Assembly: GCA_021399435.1 (NCBI GenBank)
Contig: JAJTUP010000090.1
Span: forward strand, 1-64,000
Direction: 5' to 3'
Length of the DNA: 64,000 nt
From: Diaporthe sp. PMI_573
Taxonomy: Eukaryota; Ascomycota; Sordariomycetes; Diaporthales; Diaporthaceae
The notes below the pieces were generated by a model, which saw nothing but the letters and a program-made list of their open reading frames with translations, had not been told where the DNA came from and made no database searches. Positions within the stretch are counted from its first letter, which is position 1. Every line of letters starts with the position of its first letter. Shown piece by piece: positions 11,707-20,704 of the stretch. The position numbers were made by a program, and so were the translations under genes.

Positions 11707-12759
11707 ATGGGGTTTCCAGGGCCCTCCGATCTTGAATTTATCAGATGGAATGATAGTGTTCACAGCGGACATGGCGGCAACCTAGACCCCCAGCTATTCA
11801 CAGGTGATCAGGATGCCACCCGTGGTGACCCAGGCGTAGCTGGCTCAGATCCTATACTCGGGCTAAGTCTGTCTGTTCCAGCCACCTTATCAGCGTCGAC
11901 TTCAGACTTCGGACTTGCAACCGCCTCAGCGCCGCAACAGGCAAGCATTCGCAAGTACGATAAAAAAAATGACTGGGCACGCCACCGACAGCAGATCACC
12001 GAACTTTATAGTAAAAAACCGCTGAAAGAGGTTGTAGCTATTATGGAGCAAGAGCACAATTTTGTGGCGACGAAGAGAATGTACAAAACTCGTTTCAGAG
12101 AATGGGGAATCAGGAAGAATGTCACAGTGGGACAGGTCCTAGAATGCGCAGATACGTCGCTGGGTGCACAGCAGGAGAGCGACCGACAAGTGAACCAGCA
12201 ACTTTGCACCCAGAACCTGAATCCTCTACCCCATTCTGATGGTATGGATACCACCAACGGCCCAGATCTCGACCGAGTCAAGAGGTACGTGAGGAGGAAA
12301 CCTACCGGTCTGATGAAGCTACCACCAAAAGACAGAGAGCGGGCCGAGGCCCAGTTTGGTTCACCGAAGATTAGGCGTGCGCACAGGGAGGCTACAAATA
12401 TCCCGATGACCAACACACAAGATCCCCTGCAATCTGTTCAAGATCTGTGCGGTTTTACAAATATACCCTTCGATAATAATGCCCTATTCCTATACTCCAA
12501 TCAGGACCAGGGCGGTTCATACGGAGGAGGTTACAACCAAAGCTACGCCCTGACTGCCTCTCTTCCGCACGAAGGATGTGGACAAATTGGATATAGTCAG
12601 CCGCAGCAGCAGCAGGCGTATCGACAGACGCAAGCGGGCTACAGTGGACATCAAGAATCTTCCATTAGAGGACCACCAGCTCCTACTCAAGGAGGGTTTG
12701 GTGCAGGAGGTTCAGGCACAGGAGATTCATATCGTGACCAGCCGCAGTGGTGGTGGTGA
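11707..12759 (+). CDS. Clr5-domain protein, Gln/Gly-rich tail
   Basis: The first ATG of this frame is at 11707, giving 350 aa. The Clr5 domain lies near residues 82-140: WARHRQQITELYSKKPLKEV, AIMEQEHNFVATKRMYKTRF, REWGIRKN. It is clearly paralogous to the gene at 2821; both share the EHNFVAT/RMYK core and the later KRYVRRKPTGLMKL-type segment. The C-terminal part differs: after about residue 250 it turns Gln/Gly/Tyr-rich (QPQQQQAY) and ends in WWW. It lacks the long helical region and zinc knuckle of the first copy. The frame is uninterrupted, so it may be expressed. The role is unknown; DNA binding is inferred from the Clr5 family. Confidence 0.7.
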   Translation: MGFPGPSDLEFIRWNDSVHSGHGGNLDPQLFTGDQDATRGDPGVAGSDPILGLSLSVPATLSASTSDFGLATASAPQQASIRKYDKKNDWARHRQQITELYSKKPLKEVVAIMEQEHNFVATKRMYKTRFREWGIRKNVTVGQVLECADTSLGAQQESDRQVNQQLCTQNLNPLPHSDGMDTTNGPDLDRVKRYVRRKPTGLMKLPPKDRERAEAQFGSPKIRRAHREATNIPMTNTQDPLQSVQDLCGFTNIPFDNNALFLYSNQDQGGSYGGGYNQSYALTASLPHEGCGQIGYSQPQQQQAYRQTQAGYSGHQESSIRGPPAPTQGGFGAGGSGTGDSYRDQPQWWW

Positions 12760-12851
12760 TACGTCAATGGGAGCCTCGTCAGGATGGGAATAATCAGGTA
12801 GATGAGATAAATGGATTGCGACTTGAGTTATAACAGGATACATTGTCGCAG

Positions 12852-13580
12852 TTAGCATGTGAAGTTGTGTTGCGAGGTCCGGAAAGTGACGGCGCCTGAG
12901 TAGTGTCCAATACACACCGTAGGTGTTACAGTACTGGACAAAGAGAGAATAAAGTTTTTCGGACTTGTAGACAACGATGGGCAATATGCCCAATCTGCGC
13001 CACCCCGTCCTATTACCCGGGCTTGTATTTCGACACTGATTCTTGGGATTTGGTTATCCCTCGGCTGGTCCTTTCTACCTTGGCCTTCTATAATTCCTCC
13101 TTCATCGACATTACCTGTCAATTTGGGTTCCACCCAGCTAAACTGCTTACGATGGTCGAAATACTAGTCAACCGCTCGTAGCGTAAAGCCGTCGAATCGA
13201 GCAGCTTCTTATGCCCTCCCAATTTTTGTGTGAATATAATCATGTCGTAATTTGAAGTTCTCAACCCAGCGCTTCCCTAGTGGCTTTAAATTGCCTCTTT
13301 TCTTAAGGATAGCTTTAGCCACCTTTCGAACAACTAGGGCCGTAGGGGCATAGCCCAGAGATTCTTGCTTGAGTATCTATTCGACTAGTCCATTCTCCTC
13401 AGCATCAGATAGGCATTGAAAAGGGTGGTTGGATTCAGACTTCGAGGTGGCACCATTCATTCGATTTGATAGTGTCATCAAGGGTATCCCATGGTTTACA
13501 GCAGATTGACGCCTAGAAATACCATTGTCAATGACGTCAAATATGGCATCAGCCATATCTTCTTACGTATAGGAAGGCAT
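12852..13580 (-). pseudogene. RIP-damaged pogo/Fot-type transposase relic
   Basis: Reading the minus strand from the ATG at 13580 gives a pogo-type N-terminus: MPSYT*EDMADAIFDVIDNG, SRRQSAVNHGIPLMTLSNRM, then LKQESLGYAPTALVVRKVAK and LGKRWVENFKLRHDYI. This corresponds to the psq helix-turn-helix plus CENP-B-like region. Further on, in another frame, comes NVDEGGIIEGQG with the first catalytic aspartate, then a LPIVVYKSEKLYSL segment. At least three in-frame stops fall where Gln (CAA to TAA) or Trp (TGG to TAG) is expected. The match to the intact pogo transposase at 26042-27682 (NADEGGLMEG) shows it is a related family. Inactive. Confidence 0.7.
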
Positions 13581-14600
13581 CGTGAGGTTGGGCTGCAATG
13601 AAGGGATATAGGGCTGCCGGTCATGAAGAGAATCTACAATTCGGGGTTGCGGGAGTCACGAAGTGTGTGGGGTTTGGGCCAATTAACCTCCGTTCCTGAA
13701 GCCCCAAAACGGAATTGACTACAATGGGTGTAAACACCTATCTAAATGCTATCGAATAGTAAAATCGCTATGTGAATAGCTTCAAAACTGACTGGATGAG
13801 GTATAAGTGAAGTTGAGCAGTTTGTGTGGTGAATGTGTACGAGTGAGGGGGGTGTACGGGTAAGGTGGGTGGGATGGTATACTGTTGCCCTCTCGAAGTC
13901 GATGGGATACGACACCCACGGGATTTCTAATCAAGCCTACACAGCGATTTATGGGTTACCCCATGCTGGTCAATGTTACAGTACAGTAATATCATCTCTT
14001 TGGCTATTTTTACAGCCTAACAAAGTAGGTGAGGTCCTTGCGCGTCCAAAGAACACAACATAACCAACTGTGCATGTAGGCAGATGACTCAGCAGTAAAG
14101 AAGCATACTCACCTAGCACCGATCACAGTTTGCTCTTCAGACTATCTGTGTTCTCAATCTCAAGTCTGTATGCGGTTGCTACTTCATTCTCATACTTGGT
14201 AAACGCAGTGAAAAGAGAGGATTCAACAATAAATTTCGAGTAGTTACTGTTTGGTGTGAGTCCATGTTTGCAGAGCTAATTGGTGAATTGTCAATATACT
14301 ACATGATAGTGTTCGTTGCCTGACGTGAGTAAGTGGCTGCTAGCCTACACAGAGGTCCCATTACACGTACTACTGTAGCTGGAGCAACATAGTTGCTGCT
14401 ATAACAGCAAGCACAACATGGAGACATAGCATATGCAACGACGAGTGTACCCCCTATTGAGCAGAACGCCGGTGCAGGAGAAGAAAGTGAAACAAGTGCT
14501 TACCAGCATGTTATGTCATACGCAAGCCACCGACTGAGCTTTCGTCGGCACAAGCGGTGGCAGCAAGTACGCCCCAGCCAGAACAAGGAAAGGAATTCAA
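13581..14600. other. No gene seen
   Basis: Short frames only, with G-rich and GTA-rich patches near 13835-13880. The 14.5-14.6 kb end may contain further degraded N-terminal Helitron sequence. Confidence 0.4.
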
Positions 14601-16501
14601 GCATGCCACTTTTGGAACTACAATCCGTACATAATAAAGTACCTGACCGCGCGAGAACGCCTGCTTGCATCTGAGGGCCAGAGCCGAGTTACCTTAACTC
14701 CGCAGCTCCGTCTGGTGGTAGAAGAAGGGGCTGACCGCCGCCGCGAGAATCTTCCTACAGCGAATGAGGTGGCCGCCCTGATTCCATATGAGGATGATGA
14801 CAGTGTAATCAGAAATATCGTTCTCGCTGAGCGCCGAGCAGACGGGTCTGTCGACGCCTGGCACGACGTTCACCCGACACATGCCGCATATTTGCCACTC
14901 GCCTACCCACTAATCTTCCCAAACGGAGGTAGCGGCTTCCACTGGGGTTTACGGCTCTATGACAATCGACAACAAGGCCGCAGCCGCATACAGCTAAGTT
15001 TGCGGATGTATGCAGCCTATATCTTACATCCACGTCCGGATCAAACCTTAGTCCCATTTGCCTTTGGCCGCCTCTTCCAACAGTTGGTTGTAGACTTGTG
15101 GGCTTCAGCAGAGCAGCTAAAGCTTAGCTGGCTCCGACGGAACCAATCCAAGATCCGAGCTGATCTCTACCACCAGGTCAACGACTGGGTGCACAGCAGC
15201 GATGGGGATGCACGCCAGCTTGGCCGGAGAGTTATACTACCTGCAGGACATGTAGGCGGAGACCGCTTTAGCTATCGTTGCTACCAAAATTCAATGGCTA
15301 TTGTGCGCGTCATGCAAAAACCCGATTACTTTATTACGATCACCTGCAATCCCAGCTGGCCTGAAATTCGGGACGAGCTTCTTCCAGGACAGGCTGCGTG
15401 TGACAGACCGGACATAGTCGGCCGCGTCTTCCAGATAAAGAGCGAAGCCTTGATTGAGGAGTTGAAGCTAGGATTATTTGGAGAGTTCCGAGCCATAGTC
15501 TGGACACTCGAGTTCCAGAAGCGTGGCCTCCCTCATCGACACATCTTACTCTTCCTCAGCAGTGAGGCTAAGGCTCGCCTCCGCCATATAGAGAATGTGG
15601 ACAGGGTCATACGGGCTGAGTTACCGACCAGGGAGGAGGATCCAGATGGAGTGCTACGGGCTGTCGTTGAGTCACACATGGTTCATGGGCCTTGCGGAGA
15701 CCTATATCCCCGCTGTCCATGCATGGAGAAGCTTAGCCCAGGTGTTTCCCGCTGTTCTAAGAGATTCCCAAGGGAATTTAACGACAGTACCGTGATACCC
15801 GAAGACGGTTATCCAATCTACCGCCGGCGCGATACGGAGAGCGTGCCAAGAAACAAGTTGGCGAGAACACTGTATGGCTCGACAACCGCTGGGTCATACC
15901 ATTCAACCCATACTTATCCCGGAAATACAATGCGCACATCAACATCGAGCTCTGCTCCAACATTCACGCTGTTAAATACATACACAAGTATATCTACAAA
16001 GGATCGGACCGTGCCACAGCCAACATCACGACCCGCGGCGACGGTGCTGTCGACGAGATCGACGTCTACCTACAATGCCGCTACGTCAGCCCCGCCGAGG
16101 CGATCGTGCGTATTTTCGAGTTCCCGACTCATGAAGAGTGGCCACCGGTCATCGCCTTACCAGTGCACTTAGAGCGTGAGCAGGCCGTCTATTTTCCAGA
16201 GGATGCCGACGCTCAAGAGCTCGAGGCGGTCCTACAGCGCGACACCCCGCTTATGGCCTTCTTCAAGTATAACGAGCTTCACATGGATGCCCGACAAACT
16301 CTCTATGCCGATTTTCCAACCAAATACGTCTTTAATGCCAAGTCTCGCCAGTGGGTGCCGAGGCAGCAGAGGACGGCGATTGGCCGGATGCTATATGTTC
16401 CACCTCAGGCGGGCGAAAGGTGGTATCTACGACTCCTGCTTTCTAGCTTTCCTGGTGCAACGTCCTTTGCGGATCTACGAACTGTAGATGGTATACAATG
16501 A
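14601..16501 (+). pseudogene. Helitron Rep (helitron-like N) gene, truncated and frameshifted
   Basis: The frame 14601-15850 reads as the Rep part of a fungal Helitron: NPYIIKYL, RRRENLPTANEVAALIP, PLIFPNGGSGFHWGLRL, then the HUH nuclease signature GLPHRHILLFL, where the two histidines bind metal for rolling-circle nicking. Near 15855 coding continues in the next frame: LDNRWVIPFNPYLSRKYNAH, VKYIHKYIYKGSD, CRYVSPAEA, and GERWYLRLLL near 16420. It stops at 16501 just after the conserved LRTVDG. The expected remainder, including the PIF1-type helicase domain, is absent. So this is the 5' half of a Helitron with one frameshift and a 3' truncation. A helicase half lies elsewhere (29.75-31.7 kb), but I cannot say they came from one element. 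Confidence 0.85.
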
Positions 16502-17519
16502 GACCAATACGACGGATAGGAGTCCCACTTGGATAAAGCCGGAAGGATGGCATGACGGCCAAAGACGAGAGGGCAGGGTGAATGAAAAAGATGGGGCAAA
16601 TAGAGGGAGAGAGGGGTTTCTTTTTTGTGCTGTGTGTAGTGGGGGCTCACAAAATTACGGGATGAGTGAGGGTATCTGGATAGTCACTTGGATTTCGGTC
16701 TAGAGTGAATAAATAGGTTTGTTTATCACTATGCCATTCGGCATTCAGCTGTACAGGATTTCATTAACATATACAGTACTCTTCCAAAATTTAAAGAGAT
16801 TAAAGTGAAGTTGCAAAAATAATGACAAAGCAGATATGTGGAAGATGGGTTTGTCTTGTGTAAATAGTATATTGTATTATTGAACACGCCCTCCCGTATC
16901 GTTTCCCTTAGATTTGCTCATTCTCATCCATCATCACCACTGTGTTTGCTTTTTAGAACCCGTCCTGAGTGATCGCCGATTAACTTCTAGTATTCTTGGT
17001 CGATCTTAAGATCTTGTGGCCTTTTTTCAGTGCAGCCTCAAAAGCTGTGTTCTGCGAGGTATCAATATTTATTCTTAGCTTATAACCTCTAAGCAGGTGA
17101 GTAGAAAATACACAGTGTGAGTCACTCTTTCTCGAACGCGTGCCCGACTATTTTGAGAAGATCATCAAGCCAGTGGACATTTAAAATAAATTAAATATTT
17201 ACATTTTTCGAAGACTACATATATTTCTCGAGAAAGATAGTTGGATATAACTTACAGAATTCAATTCTTGATTCTTTCATGTTAATATGTGACTCAATTC
17301 AATTCTGGAAATAGGAGACAACGAATGTAAAAAAGGAAAACCAAAACAGAGGCTTGCAGTTTTACGGAAGCAGCTTTGATGACCCTTAGAATGCAAAACA
17401 ACAACCTACAATCCACCTACCCTACTTACTCAAGCATACTCTCAGCACCCACCTTTCCATACAACGTCAAGACTACGACCTTTCTTGTTATATTACCGGT
17501 AGTAGACTTTTTACCAGAG
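16502..17519. other. AT-rich spacer, no gene
   Basis: AT-rich sequence after the Helitron truncation point with no coding frame of note. No CTRR-type Helitron end with a preceding hairpin was recognised. Confidence 0.45.
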
Positions 17520-17700
17520 CAGGCCATCGGTCGGTTATCCGATCTGACCGAATCGGATATCCGATCCGATAGATGATCGATGAGATTTTTTGCGAGCCAT
17601 CCGATTAAGATTGGGATCGGATGGCTCATCCATCCGATCGATATCCGATATATTTTGAGGCCATCCGATCGATATCGGATCTGACCGATTCGGATGTGAG
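17520..17700. repeat. Degenerate ATCCGATCGGAT-type array
   Basis: About 180 bp built from interleaved, self-complementary copies of ATCCGAT/ATCGGAT, for example CCATCCGATCGATATC twice near 17632 and 17663. Short repeats of this sort are typical of the subterminal regions of hAT elements. No transposase is left beside it, so it may be an orphan element end. Confidence 0.6.
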
Positions 17701-17719
17701 GTTATCGCGACCCTTATCA

Positions 17720-18300
17720 ACCGAAGTTTGGGAGCGGGACCGTTTCCGACTGTCGCTCGCACTCGCGCTTCGCGACCCACCGCCGCTGTACATTGACCTG
17801 AGGGAGTTGCTAGACACCCATTCCCTCTTCACCGATGTGTTGGAGATGAGGCAGCGGCGGCGGCCGGTAGGAGGCGGGGGAGGTGGTCCAAGGGGTATCG
17901 TGGTGGTTGAACTTGATATCGGTGACTCGGAGACTGCGAAGGTAGTGGTCGTTGGTGCCTTGAGCCATCCCAACGCCGCGAAGCGATCGTGTGGGAATGC
18001 CCAATCTTCGAATCTCGGTGTAACAGCGTATACATCACGCCCATCTGTATGGCTGTTGTCGTGGGGTCGGCTGGCAATGAACCAGTATGTGTCTTCTGTC
18101 AGGGTGGAATCCGGTGGTGCGATCACATGTTTTAGCCCATCCCGATCGGTAGCAAGATATCCGTCGAAGGAATTGTCTGCGACGATCTGGCATGCCACCA
18201 TACCTATGGATCCCCAGGATATACCTGACTTGCAGAGAGGCAGGCGAGATGACCTAAAGAAACTTGACAATGGGCCATTGTCAATGGCGCAATCCCACAA
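17720..18300 (-). pseudogene. N-terminal part of a fungal HNH-endonuclease-family protein
   Basis: The minus-strand frame beginning at the ATG at 18300 resembles the N-terminal half of a large fungal family with an HNH nuclease domain: CQIVADNSFDGYLATDRDG, a central VTPRFEDWAFPHDR, then RRRCLISNTS where the HNH domain normally starts. The following residues REWVSSNSL match the next conserved segment, but the histidine-containing piece between is absent and the catalytic core never appears. The frame then runs into the CCGATCGG array at 17700. I infer a gene broken by deletion and by a transposon end. The family assignment rests on remembered motif patterns. Confidence 0.45.
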
Positions 18301-18977
18301 GGGGCGTGCTATATAATTTTCACGTCACTTAGTTGGAAATGGGCAGGTTTCCCAGGAAGCTTTAGCGAAACAAAGGATCCATCCAGGCTAACGTGGTTTC
18401 CTGTCACTGAGTGTCTTCCTCGCTTCCAAGCAAACATTTATGCCCTATTGCGGCACACTTGGAAGCTAGCTGGCGAGACAGAGCCCGGAGCGCTACGAGC
18501 AGAGAAGGACATCGAGAAGCTGAAAACGGCACAACGCAATCAACGAGTGGGACCTTGGCCTTGTGATAGCTCTACGAACCTCCTCCAGGTCTTTGTCTGC
18601 CACCAAATAAAACCAGGCTCGCGGGGAAAGTATTCCACAAAAAGAATTGGCTCCCTACGCCAGTCGGATCTCGGCAGTTGTTACATCTTGCAATCTTGGG
18701 ACGCAGACAACGAGAGACTGCAGAGAGGGGGATGTGGGGAAGAGGTGTGCTAGTTATGCGCAGGTTGAAGTGTGGTGGGGCGGTAATTTCACCTGCGTAG
18801 TACAAATGGAAAGGACCAAGACGTCACCAAAAATACCCGGAATTTTGTTACCCGTGGTTGTTCGGCTTTCATTTCCCACTGCTGGCGCAGTGGGCGCCAT
18901 AGTATTTCCCAGAAATACTTGGAAATACATAAGTTCGAATCGGTCTCTGGCTCATCCATATCTATCCGATGTTGTTA
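18301..18977. other. No gene; contains tRNA-like A/B boxes
   Basis: No coding frame recognised. TGGCGCAGTGG at 18883-18893 matches a Pol III A box and GTTCGAATC near 18933 a B box, 49 nt apart. A perfect GGCGC/GCGCC stem lies at 18884-18898. The acceptor and T stems do not pair, so it is not a functional tRNA. Confidence 0.4.
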
Positions 18978-19130
18978 GGTGCAGCATGAGAAGCAATGTA
19001 GATACATTATTTATTTGTATGGCGAATAGGTGTCAACTTAAAATTGGCGCACATGGGGCAACGTGATTAGTCATTCGACGGTACGCGGAATCCGAAAATG
19101 GGTACGCAAAATATCCTCATTCTTTGATAA
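18978..19130. repeat. Dispersed repeat, copy 1
   Basis: Diverged copy of the sequence at 24139-24290. Shared landmarks in order are GTGCAGCATGA (GTGTAGCATGA), TATGGCGAATA-GTGT, CACATGGGG (AACATGGGG), TGATTAGTCAT and a GCAG/GCGGAATCCGA segment. It may be part of an unclassified element. Confidence 0.6.
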
Positions 19131-19229
19131 CGGTTATCTTACCAGATTGCCGTTGTACTCTCCCTTGCGAGGGCAGATCATTACTAGAGTCCGGGCTCGG
19201 GCGAGCGCCGTAGGCGCTGGCACAATGCG

Positions 19230-19456
19230 CCCTGAGTCCCACTCTCCGCTTTTAGAGTTGATACGCGAAACCCAAGAAGTTGACCCGAATCTACAAGTTA
19301 AGATCCAGAAGATTAAATCCCTGGAAGATCACGATTCGGTGGGTTCTGGCTATGAGATCCGAGACGGACTCCTTTACCAGAACGGACGCATATGTGTGCC
19401 GGAACAAGAAGCTCTGCGACAGGAGATCCTACGAATTCACCACGATGACCCACTTG
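19230..19456 (+). mobile_element. Ty3/gypsy polyprotein fragment (pre-integrase)
   Basis: The frame reads LLELIRETQEVDPNLQVKIQ, SGYEIRDGLLYQNGRI and CVPEQEALRQEILRIHHDDP. This is the segment of a gypsy pol between RNase H and the integrase zinc finger; the HHDDP normally leads into GHFG of the H2C2 finger. Homology stops abruptly at about 19456, where a different sequence starts, so no integrase core or reverse transcriptase is present. It is a short, dead fragment with no LTR identified. Confidence 0.7.
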
Positions 19457-19728
19457 AGATTCTTTTTTTTTCTTTCGCTTGGTACGTCATTTTCAACACT
19501 GGAATCCGGAACGATCGAAGTGATTTGAATTTTGGACAAAACGCCCTCATAGTCGGCGAATAGAATGAAATATCTGGTGAAAGCGAAGATAAAGATTGGG
19601 GTAAGAGCAAAGTTCCATCGAGCGTCGCGAAATGTGTAAGTTACGAAGTACTTCGTACCTGTGTTCTCTTCGCACCAACGCACCATCACTGCCCAATACA
19701 TTAATCTGCACAAAACGGCTGCTTTCAA
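19457..19728 (-). CDS. Unidentified hydrophobic coding-like fragment
   Basis: On the minus strand this segment reads as protein with a hydrophobic stretch, WNFALTPIFIFAFTRYFILF, that could span a membrane, followed by a polar region. It abuts the end of the gypsy fragment, on the opposite strand. I do not recognise it and it has no convincing start. It may be an exon of a disrupted gene. Confidence 0.22.
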
Positions 19729-20537
19729 TCCCCGTTGCAGATAGATTCTAGGCTGAACAATGGACTAAGGCTCCATGCCCACTATGCCAGCTTAACTACA
19801 AGGCCAGCCGTCGGGATATGAGGTTGTGAGTCTGCTGGGCCGGAAAGCCTTCTTTCACCGAAGGGTGTCATTAGAAAGGAGATACGGAACGACATTACAA
19901 ATGACAAATATCCTGTGGTTGAAAGGGCCGAGACCAGTGGGATTGGTAATGTCGGCCACTCATCAGGTTTGTCGAAAGTGTCCATGGTCGGCGATATTGA
20001 TACAATACCTTGAAATTGACGTTTACTGTACTACACCTCGGATGATGCTTTGGATACTGTATTTTCAGACCCTACTGGTTTATATAGACATTCATTTGGG
20101 TTCAAGGAGGAGTAAATTAAGCATCTGTACGGTTCCCAAGATTGTTGTTATTTTTTAGCTTGCTACTGTATGTACTGTACTGTACTGTAACGTTGAACCA
20201 ACCTTTAAAACGTGGAGAGAACCATTTCACACTAAGTCCATAGTACTTTCCAACCTTTTTCGGAAAGAAGATTCTACTGTACTACATTATTTAATAATAT
20301 GTGCGGACACTGCAAGGTAAAGTACCAGGAAGGCTCGCTGACTATGATAAGGCATAAGACGTCAGCATATACAGTACCGCCAAGTGTACTTGGAGGTGTT
20401 TGGAAGTAGGAGGCCAGTGAGGATGTCAGCCCTGGGGTATCCGACCAATTTTACGTCTTGATTTAATTATTTAACCCTTCTACTGTACTTATCAAGTTTA
20501 ACATTTCGAGTTTGTTATCCTGTTGCCACCATCAAAA
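19729..20537. other. No gene; TACTGTAC-rich
   Basis: No coding frame. The self-complementary word TACTGTAC/GTACAGTA recurs at about 20030, 20164-20190, 20276 and 20480, and again near 20735. Confidence 0.45.
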
Positions 20538-20704
20538 AATATGGTCAGTGGTCGGCAGAGGAGGATGAAACGCTGATCGAGCTTATCACGGCAGAGGAAG
20601 AGGGCCGAAGTGCGTGCCCTTTGCGCAGCCGCAATAGCGAGGTTCAATTGTGTTTCAGGACACCATTGGACATCCAAATTCTGTTGTACTTCTATGTAGT
20701 GTAA
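20538..20704 (+). pseudogene. Myb/SANT-like fragment
   Basis: A + frame without its own ATG reads KYGQWSAEEDETLIELITAE then EEGRSA. This matches the first helix and tryptophan of a Myb/SANT repeat (W-s-EED--L--L). The second and third tryptophans are missing and the frame then loses resemblance, ending at the TAA at 20702. It is probably a scrap of a regulatory or transposon-borne gene. Confidence 0.4.

Noticed and set aside
18876..18950. tRNA gene
   Set aside because: A and B boxes and a D-like arm exist, but the acceptor and T stems fail and the putative anticodon loop lacks U33. Kept only as a possible SINE head.
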